From NCBI RefSeq assembly GCF_004765795.1, contig NZ_SBIV01000005.1, forward strand, positions 124,001-188,000: a stretch of DNA of 64,000 nt, in the 5' to 3' direction. The translations under genes were made by a program, and so were the position numbers. Each line of letters starts with the position of its first letter. The first letter of the stretch is position 1. Below are positions 8,528 through 17,413 of this stretch, piece after piece. A model generated the notes under the pieces. It was not told the origin of the DNA, did no database searches, and was given only the letters and a program-made list of their open reading frames with translations. Source of the stretch: Halorussus marinus (GTDB lineage: Archaea > Halobacteriota > Halobacteria > Halobacteriales > Haladaptataceae).

Positions 8528-9811
8528 ATGAGCGACGACACCGACGACGAGGCGCTCTACCCGAACCGCGGCCGAGCGACGCGACCGACCGGGGTGTCCC
8601 GACGACGGCTCCTCTCGGGGTCGGCGGCCGCCGGCGCGGCGGTGACGGCGGGCTGTATGGGCTCTACGACCGACGATTCGGGCGGCGACGGCGACGCCGA
8701 GGGGACGATCTTCGTGTTCAACACAGACGAGAAGACGGTCAGCGTCATCGACGCCGCGACCCACGAGGTGGTCGCGACGCCCCACCTCGGCGCGACCGCA
8801 TCGTTCCCCTCGAACCAGTACGCGCCGGGGCTGACCGACGAGCCGACCGACCCGCTGTGGCTCAACGTCGACCGGGGCGTGCGGGCGATCGAGGTTGGCT
8901 CGCTCTCGTCGGTCGCCGCGGTCGAGACCGGCTCGGGCGCCAACTGGCAGGAGCTGACTCCCGACGGCGCCCACCTCGTGGTGAGCGCCCGGGAGCCGGC
9001 CCACACCCAGTACCGCATCGACGCCGACCGCGAGTCGAGGTCGTTCGGCGAGGTCACCGCCGAGATCGACCGGGCCGACGAGGGCGGAATCGGCGACCGG
9101 GACGGCCCCGGTCCCTGCGACGTGACGATCCACCCCGACGGCGCGTACGCCTACGTCCCCGACATCTTCGGCGACACCCTCTCGGTGATCGACGTCGAGG
9201 CGTTCGAACTCGCCGAACAGGTCGCGGTGTCGCCGACCGACGGCGCCGACGCCGCCCGGCCGTGGATGGGGACCGCGGCCCCCGACGGCGAGACCCTGCT
9301 CGTCGAGCACGACGAAGGTGCGACCGGGACCGAGAGCGTCTGGGACGTGAGCGACCCGGCCGCCCCCGTCGAGCGCGCTCGGCTGACCGCCGACGACGGG
9401 CTCGGTCGCCGGCCGCTCACCAGCGAGATCGGCCCCGACTCGGCGTTCGGCTACGTGTTCACCCCCGGCTCGAACGACGTCACGGTGCTCGACCTCGACG
9501 CCGGGACGGTGGCCGACCGACTCGACGTCGGCGGGTCGGCGTTCGTCGGGACGTGGGGTCCGAGCCGCGAGCGCCTCTACGCCCCCGTCCAGACGGCCGA
9601 CGAGGTGGCGGTGATCGACCACGCCGACCGCGAGGTCGTCGAGACGATCCCGGTCGGCTCCAGGCCCTACGGCGCGACCGCCGCGACGGCCCGGCCCGAC
9701 GGCGACGCCGCGGCGAACGTCCGGGGTACGATGGCGTCGCTCGGGATCGACCTCGACGACGGCGGGACGACCTACTGCATCGGTAACTGCGCGTGTGGCC
9801 ACCGGCTGTGA
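8528..9811 (+). CDS. Tat lipoprotein with YncE-like beta-propeller
   Basis: This 427-residue secreted protein has a twin-arginine motif (SRRRLLSG, residues 24-31) and a lipobox ending at Cys43 (AVTAGC). An acidic Thr/Ser linker follows, then a series of propeller blades with repeated patterns such as TIFVFNTDEKTVSVIDAATH, DTLSVIDVEAFELAE and NDVTVLDLDAGTVADRL. These are typical of YVTN/YncE surface propellers, and the protein would be anchored outside the membrane. The last residues, YCIGNCACGHRL, hold three closely spaced cysteines, which is unusual and might bind metal or form a disulfide. Ligand or partner unknown. Confidence 0.75.
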   Translation: MSDDTDDEALYPNRGRATRPTGVSRRRLLSGSAAAGAAVTAGCMGSTTDDSGGDGDAEGTIFVFNTDEKTVSVIDAATHEVVATPHLGATASFPSNQYAPGLTDEPTDPLWLNVDRGVRAIEVGSLSSVAAVETGSGANWQELTPDGAHLVVSAREPAHTQYRIDADRESRSFGEVTAEIDRADEGGIGDRDGPGPCDVTIHPDGAYAYVPDIFGDTLSVIDVEAFELAEQVAVSPTDGADAARPWMGTAAPDGETLLVEHDEGATGTESVWDVSDPAAPVERARLTADDGLGRRPLTSEIGPDSAFGYVFTPGSNDVTVLDLDAGTVADRLDVGGSAFVGTWGPSRERLYAPVQTADEVAVIDHADREVVETIPVGSRPYGATAATARPDGDAAANVRGTMASLGIDLDDGGTTYCIGNCACGHRL

Positions 9812-9907
9812 TCGCCGGCCGTTCTCCCACTCGCCCTCGCCCGCGCGAACGAGCCCGCTCTCCCGGTGCCCGGAGGGTTATGCGTTCGGGCGTGGTACCG
9901 TCGACCG

Positions 9908-10591
9908 ATGACGTTCGACTCCGACGCCGTGAGGACGGTCACGTTCGACTCTTACAGCACGCTGGTCGACGTCGACGCGGCCGAGCGCGCGCTCGACGCT
10001 CGCGTCGAGGACCCCGAACCGGTCTCGAAGCTGTGGCGCTCGCGCTCGCTCGAGTACACCTTCGTCGCCAACCACGTCGACGCCTACCAGCCGTTCTACG
10101 AGATGAACCGCGACGCCCTCCAGTACGCGCTCGACGCCCACGGCGTCGACCTCCCGCCCGACGAGCGCGACGAGATACTCGCGGTGTACCACGAACTCGA
10201 CGTGTTCGACGACGTCCGAGACGGTATCGAGCGACTCCGCGACGCCGGCTACGACTGCTACGTCGTCTCGAACGGGAACCCCGAGATGCTGTCCTCGATG
10301 GTCGAACACGCGGGACTCGGCGACCTGCTCGCCGACACCATCAGCGCCGACGAGGTCCGGACGTTCAAGCCCGACGCGGCGCTCTACCGCCACGCGGCCG
10401 GCCGGACCGGGACCCCGATCGACGAGATCGCCCACGTCACCGCCGGGTGGTTCGACGTTCTCGGCGCCAAACACGCCGGCATGCAGGGAGTCTGGGCCGA
10501 CCGGAAGGGATCGCCGTGGGAGCCGTTCGACGGCCGGCCCGACCTCGTCATCGAGACGTTCCACGATCTCGCCGACGAACTCGGCGCCTGA
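9908..10591 (+). CDS. HAD-superfamily hydrolase (haloacid dehalogenase type II-like)
   Basis: This 227-residue protein has the HAD motif I variant VTFDSYSTLVDVD, with the nucleophilic Asp followed by SYST. Motif II is VVSNGNPEM, motif III the lysine in EVRTFKPDAALYRHA, and motif IV lies near VTAGWFDVLGAKHAGM. This order matches type II haloacid dehalogenases and related phosphatases. It starts at ATG 9908 after a non-conserved upstream extension. Whether it removes halide or phosphate cannot be decided from sequence. Downstream and convergent lies the halorhodopsin gene, with no obvious functional link. Confidence 0.8.
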   Translation: MTFDSDAVRTVTFDSYSTLVDVDAAERALDARVEDPEPVSKLWRSRSLEYTFVANHVDAYQPFYEMNRDALQYALDAHGVDLPPDERDEILAVYHELDVFDDVRDGIERLRDAGYDCYVVSNGNPEMLSSMVEHAGLGDLLADTISADEVRTFKPDAALYRHAAGRTGTPIDEIAHVTAGWFDVLGAKHAGMQGVWADRKGSPWEPFDGRPDLVIETFHDLADELGA

Positions 10592-10694
10592 CGCCGGCGG
10601 CTCTCGCGATCGAGACCGACCGTCTGGCGGGCCCGGTCGGGCGTCGCGACCGGACGGCTCCGGGAGTCGGCGTTCGGGGCCACTCGCGGCCCGG

Positions 10695-11507
10695 TCAGTC
10701 GTCGGCGGGCGCGGCGGCTTCGGCGCCCGTCCGCGTCGCTACCGTCCGTTCGTTCTCGGCGACCCACCGCAGGAGCAGGAACGAGAACACGTACTTCGCG
10801 AACACGTCGAGAAGCGAGTACCCCCACGAGGTGACCCCGACCGACTCGATCAGGGCGAACCCCTCGATGCCGACGGCCCAGATGATCGGATAGCCGAGCC
10901 ACAACACGAGCGTCAGCGCCCGAAGCGTCCCGAATATCTCGTCGGTTCCCGCCTCGGTCGCCGACGCGGGCCACTCGCTGGCAAGCGCGTAGATGACCAC
11001 CACGAAGAACGCGCAACTGATGAGGTAGAACACCCACCGAAACAGGTACGAGGAGGTCGTGAGAGCGGCCGCGAGCCCGGTCACGCACATCCCGATGTCG
11101 GCCGCGACGACGGTGAACAGGCTCCCGGTGTCGACGTCCGCGAGCAGGCCGAGCGCGAGCAGGATCATCGGCGTCGAGAGCGCCCACGTCAGATACCGTC
11201 CCCACTGGCTCATGACCTCCTCTCCGGCCAGCGCGTGGCCCGCCGGCATCTCGACGAACCCGACTGTCAGTCCCGAGAGCAGGCCGACGTAGCTCGAAAT
11301 CGACACCAGCGGGATCATGAGCGTCGCGCTCCAGATGAGCCGCGCGCGCCGATCGACGACGTTCCGTCCCATGTACACGAACAGCAGGATCGCGACGCCC
11401 GCGAGCGCGATGTTGATCCACAGCGACGAACTCAACAGGACGTCGTCCTGTATCTGCGAGTACGCGTCCGCCTGTGACACCTGAAACAGCATCTCGAACG
11501 AAGCCAT
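10695..11507 (-). CDS. hop: Halorhodopsin, light-driven chloride pump
   Basis: This is a seven-helix retinal protein of 270 residues. Helix C reads GRYLTWALSTPMILLALGLL. At the positions equivalent to bacteriorhodopsin D85, T89 and D96 it carries T107, S111 and A118, the TSA signature of chloride-pumping halorhodopsins. The Schiff-base lysine is K238 in DVFAKYVFSFLLL, with the counter-ion D234 four residues before. The segment CVTGLAAALTTSSYLFRW is nearly diagnostic for halorhodopsin. It would import Cl- in light and needs retinal from biosynthesis genes not present here. A GGAG-like sequence lies 7 bases before the ATG, and a TATA-like stretch (ATAAATAAG on the minus strand) lies near 11545. 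Confidence 0.95.
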   Translation of the reverse strand: MASFEMLFQVSQADAYSQIQDDVLLSSSLWINIALAGVAILLFVYMGRNVVDRRARLIWSATLMIPLVSISSYVGLLSGLTVGFVEMPAGHALAGEEVMSQWGRYLTWALSTPMILLALGLLADVDTGSLFTVVAADIGMCVTGLAAALTTSSYLFRWVFYLISCAFFVVVIYALASEWPASATEAGTDEIFGTLRALTLVLWLGYPIIWAVGIEGFALIESVGVTSWGYSLLDVFAKYVFSFLLLRWVAENERTVATRTGAEAAAPADD

Positions 11508-11582
11508 GCTAACTCCCCCCATGTTCGAGTGTTAGTTCTCCTACCATAAATAAGTAGAATCGCGCGGTTCCCGGCGCCGGCT

Positions 11583-12089
11583 CTACGGGACCTCTCCCGG
11601 CGTCGAGCCCCGAGTCCACTCGCCCGTCTCCGTCCCGCACGCCGCGCAGATCGCGACCACCGCCTCGTCGCTCGACGACGCTCCGGCGCGCCGCGTGAGA
11701 TCGTGGTCGGTCCGCTCGCCACACTCCGGGCACTCGCGAAGGGTCGTCTGCTCGCCGTACGAGAGGGGCGCGCCGAGCGCGAGCGCGACCACTCGCTCGT
11801 CGCCGCGGTTCCAGCCTCGCTGGAGTTCGCCCGGCGGGAACCGGACGATCTCGCCGGCCTCGACCGCGATGTCGCCCGATTCGGTCTCGAAGGTGGCGGT
11901 CCCCGACTGGACGTAGAACAGTTCCTCTTGGATCTCGTGGCTGTGGTACGCGAAGGCGAAGCTGTCGCCGGGTTCGAGTTCGTAGTAGTTGATCGCGAGG
12001 TCGGTCGCGCCGAGCGGTTCGGTCAGGCCTCGCATCACCGCGGCGGGCTGGACGTCGTTGTCGACGTCGTCGATCCGGACTTTCTCCAT
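11583..12089 (-). CDS. Cupin-domain protein with C-terminal zinc ribbon
   Basis: This 168-residue protein has a cupin barrel in its first ~110 residues. Motif 1 is seen as YHSHEIQEELFYVQSGTATFE and motif 2 around VRFPPGELQRGWNRGDE. Part of the usual metal-binding histidine set is present. The C-terminal ~55 residues hold two CxxC pairs (CPEC and CAAC), a small zinc ribbon. Cupin plus ribbon is a recurring haloarchaeal combination of unknown function. Located between the halorhodopsin and disulfide reductase genes on the same strand, with its own gap on both sides. Confidence 0.75.
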   Translation of the reverse strand: MEKVRIDDVDNDVQPAAVMRGLTEPLGATDLAINYYELEPGDSFAFAYHSHEIQEELFYVQSGTATFETESGDIAVEAGEIVRFPPGELQRGWNRGDERVVALALGAPLSYGEQTTLRECPECGERTDHDLTRRAGASSSDEAVVAICAACGTETGEWTRGSTPGEVP

Positions 12090-12191
12090 ACCCTCCGTGG
12101 TGGGCGGGGGATGAAAAAGCCGACCCCGGCGCGTCCCGACTCCGGGCGAGCGCTTCGACGCCGATCGGGGCGCCGAGAGGTGACCGACGCG

Positions 12192-13625
12192 TCAGTGGTG
12201 GTGATGGTGGTGGTCGTCGCCTCCGCGGGAGAACTGCCCCGCGAACGCGCGCTGGACGATCTCGGGGAGCGCGGGGTGGACGTGGACCGATTCGCGGATG
12301 TCCCCGACGGTCCCGGACCCGGCTTTCATCGCCACCACGACCTCCTGAATCAGGGCCGAGGCGTCGGGTCCGAGGATGTGACACCCCAGAATCTCGGCGT
12401 CGAGGTCGACGATCGCCTTCACGAACCCCTCGGCGTGCATCGCGTCGCCTCGGGCGGTCTCCTCGTACCGGTAGGTGTTCGTCGCGTACTCGCGGTCGGC
12501 CGCCCGGAGGTCGGCCTCGCGGGCGCCGACGCCGGCGACCTCCGGCGATCCGAACACCGCGAACGGCATCGCGTCGTAGTCGACCGGTTCGAGCCCCTCG
12601 CCAAACGCGTTCCGGGCGACCGCCCGGGCCTCGTGGTTGGCGGCGTGTTTCAGGAGGTACTCGCCGACGATGTCCCCGAGCGCCCACACGCCGTCGGCGG
12701 TGGTCCGCAGGTACTCGTCGGTCTCGACGAAGCCGTCGGCGTCGGTCTCGACCCCCGCGGCGTCGAGGTTCAGGGTGTCGGAGTTCGGGCGCCGTCCCGC
12801 CGCGACTAGCAGTTCGTCGCCGGTGACGGTCACGGTCGCGGCGTCCTCCTCGACCGTCCCCTCGTCCGAGTACGGGTCGGCCTCGACGGTGAGTCGGCCG
12901 TCGGCCTCCGAGACCGCGGTCGCTTCGTACCCGGTGTGGACCTCGAAGCGGTCCCGGTACCGGTCGGTGAACGCCTCGGCGACCGCCTCGTCGGCCGCCG
13001 GGAGCAGATTCGGCCGTCGGCCGACGACCGCGACCTCGCTCCCGAACGTCCCGAAGAAGTGGCTCAACTCCGCCGCGATGTACCCGCCGCCGACCACGAC
13101 GAGGCGGTTCGGGGGCGATTCGAGTCGGAGGGCCTCTCTGCTGGTGAGATACTCGACCGCATCGATCCCGTCGATCGGCGGGATCGCGGGTCTGGAGCCG
13201 GCCGCGATCAGCACGGTGTCGGCCCGGAGCCGGGCGCCGTCGTCGTCACCGCCCGAGATCTCGACCGTCCGTTCGCCCACAAATCGGGCCTCGCCGTCGT
13301 ACAGGTCGTGGCGCGACGACGATTCCAGCCCCCCGCGAATCGATTCGGCGTCGGTTCGGACGTCCTCGGTGACCGTCCGGACGATGTCGGCGAACGCCAC
13401 GTCGGTGATCTCCGCCGAGATACCGAACTCCTCGGCGCGTTCGATCGTCTCGACCACGTCGGCGCGGTAGAGCAACTGCTTCGACGGGATACACCCCCGA
13501 TTCAGACAGGTCCCGCCGAGTCGGCCCTTCTCGACCACCGCGACCGACTCCCCTCGGTCGGCCGCCACGTTCGCCACGTCGAGCCCCGACCCCGAACCGA
13601 CGACGAGAAAATCGTACTCCTCCAT
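12192..13625 (-). CDS. Pyridine nucleotide-disulfide oxidoreductase with natural His6 C-terminus
   Basis: This 477-residue flavoprotein has the FAD GxGxxG region (VVGSGSGLDVANVAADRG) and the redox-active disulfide C40/C45 in GGTCLNRGCIPSK. The NAD(P)-binding motif is VVVGGGYIAAELSHFF, and the C-terminal His-Glu dyad lies in HVHPALPEIVQRAF. That fits dihydrolipoyl dehydrogenase, mercuric reductase or mycothione-type reductases. Haloarchaea use gamma-glutamylcysteine as their thiol, and a bis-gamma-glutamylcystine reductase of this family is known in Halobacterium, so that role is a good alternative. No 2-oxoacid dehydrogenase genes lie nearby. The last residues are GDDHHHHHH, an intrinsic hexahistidine. 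Confidence 0.85.
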   Translation of the reverse strand: MEEYDFLVVGSGSGLDVANVAADRGESVAVVEKGRLGGTCLNRGCIPSKQLLYRADVVETIERAEEFGISAEITDVAFADIVRTVTEDVRTDAESIRGGLESSSRHDLYDGEARFVGERTVEISGGDDDGARLRADTVLIAAGSRPAIPPIDGIDAVEYLTSREALRLESPPNRLVVVGGGYIAAELSHFFGTFGSEVAVVGRRPNLLPAADEAVAEAFTDRYRDRFEVHTGYEATAVSEADGRLTVEADPYSDEGTVEEDAATVTVTGDELLVAAGRRPNSDTLNLDAAGVETDADGFVETDEYLRTTADGVWALGDIVGEYLLKHAANHEARAVARNAFGEGLEPVDYDAMPFAVFGSPEVAGVGAREADLRAADREYATNTYRYEETARGDAMHAEGFVKAIVDLDAEILGCHILGPDASALIQEVVVAMKAGSGTVGDIRESVHVHPALPEIVQRAFAGQFSRGGDDHHHHHH

Positions 13626-13965
13626 ACGGCCCGTACCGCGCCGACGGTGATGAACGCTGTTGCCGCCCACGCCCGTCCAGATCGACGGTCTCCGGGCGAT
13701 CGTGCGCCGCCGTCGGTCGATCGCGAGTCACGCTCCGGTAAGTTCTGCTTACCATCGGGACACGGCGCCTTACACATAAATAAACTTATAACAACTATCA
13801 ACTCCGGGTCACTCGAAACATCCGGCAAGTATCGGTGTATGGCTAAGAGTAAATGCAGTAGGTTGTGAACTAATGGCATAGATACTATAACGCTGTAAAC
13901 ACGTATGCACGGTTCAATTAGGGCGCGGATACGGCGAGACGGCGGGGCGCTCGATCGGGTGGGCC
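13626..13965. other. AT-rich intergenic region upstream of the HNH-repeat gene
   Basis: This 340-base gap separates divergent genes. The first ~120 bases look GC-rich like the genome. From about 13755 to 13920 the sequence turns AT-rich, with several stop codons in all frames and stretches such as TAAATAAACTTATAA. No tRNA, repeat array or conserved short gene was recognised. It probably carries the promoter of the downstream gene. The drop in GC is compatible with recent insertion or deletion. Confidence 0.5.
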
Positions 13966-15591
13966 ATGTCCTCTGATTCGCCTCGGAACGGGACGGATCC
14001 GACTATCTCGAAGTCGGAGCTGCTCGCGGAGCTCCGGCGTCTGGCCGACGAGCTCGATACGTCGCCGAGCGTCGATCAGATGGACGAACACGGCGCGTAC
14101 TCCTCGCGGACGTACCGCAAGCGCTTCGACTCCTGGAACGAGGCGAAAGCCGAGGCGGGCATCGAGCCGACCCGGACCGTCCGGTACTCGAAAGCGGAGT
14201 TGCTCGACCGACTGTGCGCGTTCGGCGACGAGATCGACGCCACGCCGTCGAAGGCCCAGATGCGAGAATACGGCCCTCACGCGCCGTCGACGTACGCCTC
14301 CCGGTTCGGATCGTGGACCGCGGCGCTCGAAGCCGCGGGCTTCGAACCCGAGACGGCCGCCACCGGCATCTCGGTGGAGGACCTCTTGGCCGACCTCCGA
14401 CGGGTCGCCGACCGACTCGACCGCCGGCCCACCTCCGAGGAGTACGACGAGCACGGTCGGTTCAGCGACTCGACGTACTTCCGGCGGTTCGACTCGTGGG
14501 ACGACGCGCTCGAACGGGCCGGCGTCGCCGATCGGTACGAGTCGGCGCCGTCGACCCAGCACGCGACCGCGGAACTCCTCGAAGAGCTCTCGCGGCTCGG
14601 CGAAGTGCTTGGCCGGGCCCCGACCCACACCGAGATGGAACGGCTCGGCGAGTACAGTCCCGGGACCTATCGCCGACGCTTCGGGTCGTGGCGCGACGCC
14701 CTCGCGGAGGCCGGCTTCGATCCGGACGCCGGCGAGCGAGCCACGGCGAAACGCCGGATCTCCGAGGAGCTGTTGCTCGCGGAGATTCGTCGGCTCGCCG
14801 ACGAGAACGGCCGGCCGCCGACCTATCAGGAGGTCGAGTCCGACGGACGCTACGCCGGCGCGACGTACCTCGATCGGTTCGGAACGTGGAACGACGCGCT
14901 CGAGGCCGCCGGCTACGACCGTCGGACCTCCCGGCGCGAGAAGATCCCGACGCGCGAGCTGGTCCGAGAGCTCCGGGCGCTCGCGGCCGAGGTCGGCTCG
15001 CGGCCGTACCGCAAGACCATGGACGACCGGGGACCCTACTCCGGGATGACCTACTACAACCGCTTCGGGTCGTGGCAGAGCGCCCTCGACGCGGCAGGTC
15101 TCGTCGTCGACGACGGCGTAGCCGTCCTGGTCGCGCGGTGTGACGCGTGTGCGACCCGCCTGCGCGAGCCGGTGGCCGACGTCTCGGCGGCTGACGGCGT
15201 CTTCTGTGATTCGACGTGTTACACCGGCTGGCGACAGCCGGTCGTCCGCGTCGACGCCGACGTGTTCGACGGGACCGACCCCGACGCCCTCGATCGACTG
15301 GCGGCGGCGCTTCGCGACGACGTCCTCGTCTCGGAGGTCCTGTACGCGCTCGACCACGCGCTGTCGTTCTTCGAGAGCGGGTTCGAAGCCGCCGAGTTCC
15401 TGGACCACCGGATCGCGGCCGACGGCGACGCGGTCGCGATCACCCGGTTCGGCGAGACGCCGCCCGAAGAGATTCGATTCGAGCGCTCGACGCTCCGGGC
15501 GCTCGCCGACCGGATCGAGGCGGCTCCCGAAAGCGAGCCCCACGATGCCACACCGGCCGATCCGACGTTGGGTCAGTCCGAGTCCGCTTGA
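13966..15591 (+). CDS. Multi-repeat 'homing endonuclease-associated repeat' protein with zinc finger
   Basis: This 541-residue protein contains six tandem copies, each about 50 residues, of the HNH-associated repeat (residues ~17-66, 76-126, 138-187, 202-252, 268-317, 329-379). Each copy follows ELLxELRRLADxLxxxPT, then a GxYSxxTYxxRFGSWxxALxxAG ending. A zinc-finger-like C392-x2-C395 ... C414-x3-C418 follows, then an acidic C-terminal domain of about 120 residues without recognised fold. No HNH, LAGLIDADG or GIY-YIG catalytic motif is present. The repeat domains are thought to bind DNA, so it is more likely a sequence-specific DNA-binding protein than a nuclease. Neighbours give no further clue beyond an accessory setting. 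Confidence 0.75.
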   Translation: MSSDSPRNGTDPTISKSELLAELRRLADELDTSPSVDQMDEHGAYSSRTYRKRFDSWNEAKAEAGIEPTRTVRYSKAELLDRLCAFGDEIDATPSKAQMREYGPHAPSTYASRFGSWTAALEAAGFEPETAATGISVEDLLADLRRVADRLDRRPTSEEYDEHGRFSDSTYFRRFDSWDDALERAGVADRYESAPSTQHATAELLEELSRLGEVLGRAPTHTEMERLGEYSPGTYRRRFGSWRDALAEAGFDPDAGERATAKRRISEELLLAEIRRLADENGRPPTYQEVESDGRYAGATYLDRFGTWNDALEAAGYDRRTSRREKIPTRELVRELRALAAEVGSRPYRKTMDDRGPYSGMTYYNRFGSWQSALDAAGLVVDDGVAVLVARCDACATRLREPVADVSAADGVFCDSTCYTGWRQPVVRVDADVFDGTDPDALDRLAAALRDDVLVSEVLYALDHALSFFESGFEAAEFLDHRIAADGDAVAITRFGETPPEEIRFERSTLRALADRIEAAPESEPHDATPADPTLGQSESA

Positions 15592-15869
15592 CCCGACCGC
15601 TTTCGGCCGTCCGGGTCGGATCACCGGCGCCCGGACGGTGACCTCGCGTTCGGACCGGTTCGGTGGCGATTCGTCTGTTCACCGTCTCGGTGGACGAGTT
15701 CGTCACCCGCCCTTTCGGGAGCGATCCAAAGCTATCCGATTTAGGATGTCGACGGAAGGGGGGTAGTTGGCGTCCTCGGGCGAGCGTCCGCACTCGGTAG
15801 GATCGCTGATAGGATCGGGACGCGTTGCTACACATCGGAAGCGTCTGGCGCAAATGGCTGTCCACGTAG

Positions 15870-16934
15870 TCAGTCTTTCTCCACGAGCGCGTACAGCTTG
15901 CCCGTATCTGTCCCGACGTACACGGTCCCCGACCCGACTGCCGGCGCTGATCGGACGACGCCGTTGGTGTCGAACGTCCATCGCTCCGTGCCCTCGATAA
16001 AGTTAACCGAGAATATCCGTCCACTTTCGTCCCCGATGTAGATCGCGCCGTGCGTAACCATCCCCGAAATCTGTGATGAGACTTCAGCGGTCAGCTCGTA
16101 CGGCCACGCTCCGTCCTCCTTACTGATGTTGTACAGATTAGTTCCGTCTCCCGCCACGTAGACGTAGCCGTCCATATATATCGGATACTGGTTCGGGACG
16201 TCGATCGCGCGCTCCCAGTCTCGTTGCCCGGTTCTCAAGTTTATCGCGAATACCGACGACTCTGTCGCACCCACCAGCCCCTCCTCCGGCTTCACGTTCG
16301 GCGTGAGTGATACGGGTCCCTCCGTCTCGTGCGTCCACGTTTCGCTTCCCTCACCGGTGTCGACCGCGTAGATGTTTCCTTCGGTGCTCCCGGCGTAGAC
16401 CGTATTCGTAGCTCCGAGGGCTGGCGACGAGTCGATCGAGGCGTCGCCGGAGAACGTCCACCGCTCGGTGCCATCCGTCGCATCGACCGCGTACAATTCC
16501 TTCGCGCCGACGTACACGGTTTTGCCACGCGCTACTGGCGATGACGAAACGGGACCGGCGGTGGAGTACGTCCACTTCTCGTCGCCTGTCTCCGCGTCCA
16601 CCGCGTACAGGGTTCGTTCGGTATCTCCTACAAAGACGGTTTTCTCGCCGATGGCCGGCGTCGACTGTATCGGTCCACCGGTCTCGAACGTCCACTGTTC
16701 GGAGCCCGATTCCACCGCATAGAGCGTACCTGAAGTACTCCCGGCATAGACGGTCGAGTCGGCCGATGCCGGGAACAGTGTCGCGTCGGTGTCGGCCGCG
16801 AACGTCCAGAGGTCGCTACCTCGCCCCGCTAACTCCCGTTGGACGCTCATCAGCGAGGAACACCCGGCGAGTCCCGCTATCCCAGCCGTCCCGAGGGTAC
16901 CGAGATAGGCCCTCCGTGTGTGTTCATTACCCAC
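15870..16934 (-). CDS. Lipoprotein with PQQ-like beta-propeller repeats
   Basis: This 354-residue protein has an N-terminal signal (HTRRAYLGTLGTAGIAGLAG) with a lipobox Cys25. It is followed by about seven blades of the PQQ-enzyme-like/BamB-type repeat, for instance VYAGSTSGTLYAVESGSEQW, VFVGDTERTLYAVDAETGDE and VYVGTDTGKLYALVEKD. It would sit on the outer face of the membrane. There is no dehydrogenase active site, so it is a scaffold or binding propeller. Its codon use is visibly less GC-biased than its neighbours, which suggests recent acquisition. Downstream partner genes are absent. Confidence 0.8.
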   Translation of the reverse strand: MGNEHTRRAYLGTLGTAGIAGLAGCSSLMSVQRELAGRGSDLWTFAADTDATLFPASADSTVYAGSTSGTLYAVESGSEQWTFETGGPIQSTPAIGEKTVFVGDTERTLYAVDAETGDEKWTYSTAGPVSSSPVARGKTVYVGAKELYAVDATDGTERWTFSGDASIDSSPALGATNTVYAGSTEGNIYAVDTGEGSETWTHETEGPVSLTPNVKPEEGLVGATESSVFAINLRTGQRDWERAIDVPNQYPIYMDGYVYVAGDGTNLYNISKEDGAWPYELTAEVSSQISGMVTHGAIYIGDESGRIFSVNFIEGTERWTFDTNGVVRSAPAVGSGTVYVGTDTGKLYALVEKD

Positions 16935-17413
16935 AAATATCGAAATACGTTAGTATCCGATATGAATTTCGAAACACTCCACGCGCCCGCGTACTCGATC
17001 TCTACGAGGACACCGAGGCTTCGGCCAGGGACAAGACGCGATCGCCGGATCTGTCTGGTCGAGTGGAGTCGCTCGGAGGACGAACACCCCGATCAGTCCG
17101 GCGACCCGAGGTACGTCCTCGCACGGCGAGTCGGTCGATCTGGGCGGTGTAGACTCGCCGATGTCGAACGAGCCCTGTTGTGATCCCGAACTGCCAATTT
17201 CTGGCTCGAACTCGGGGGTATTTTGTATAGCAATATTTGATTTATAGATTCTCGCGCGCAGAACCCGCGTCAGGCTTGGAGTTGAGGTGACTCTACCAGT
17301 CACCCAAACATCAAGACTTATACGATCGCTGAGTAAACGGCCCTACTGTCCGAGTATGAACGGCTTGAAATCGGTGTTCGACACGGCGACCGTCCTTCCC
17401 CCGGCAATCCGGC
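16935..17413. other. Intergenic region with hairpin and TATA box before the recombinase-like gene
   Basis: This 479-base region of mixed base composition has AT-rich patches at both ends. It holds a perfect 7-bp inverted repeat, GGTGACT/AGTCACC, at 17286-17304 with a 5-base loop, then a TATA-like CTTATACG near 17315-17322. No RNA gene was recognised. A short leader reading frame lies at its 3' end (17356-17421). Confidence 0.5.
17286..17304. repeat. Perfect inverted repeat (7-bp arms, 5-base loop)
   Basis: The arms are GGTGACT and AGTCACC around CTACC. The repeat lies just upstream of a TATA-like box for the recombinase-like gene, so it may be an operator. A role as recombination site is an alternative, because the downstream gene encodes a tyrosine-recombinase fold. 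Neither role is shown by the sequence alone. Confidence 0.4.

Noticed and set aside
13966-15591. HNH or LAGLIDADG homing endonuclease/intein
   Set aside because: Only the associated repeats are present; no catalytic HNH, LAGLIDADG, GIY-YIG or intein splice motif can be seen.
15592-15869. Possible short gene between the HNH-repeat protein and the PQQ lipoprotein
   Set aside because: Frames there are Arg/Ser/Pro-rich with no start signal and overlap the 3' ends of real genes; treated as a plain convergent gap.
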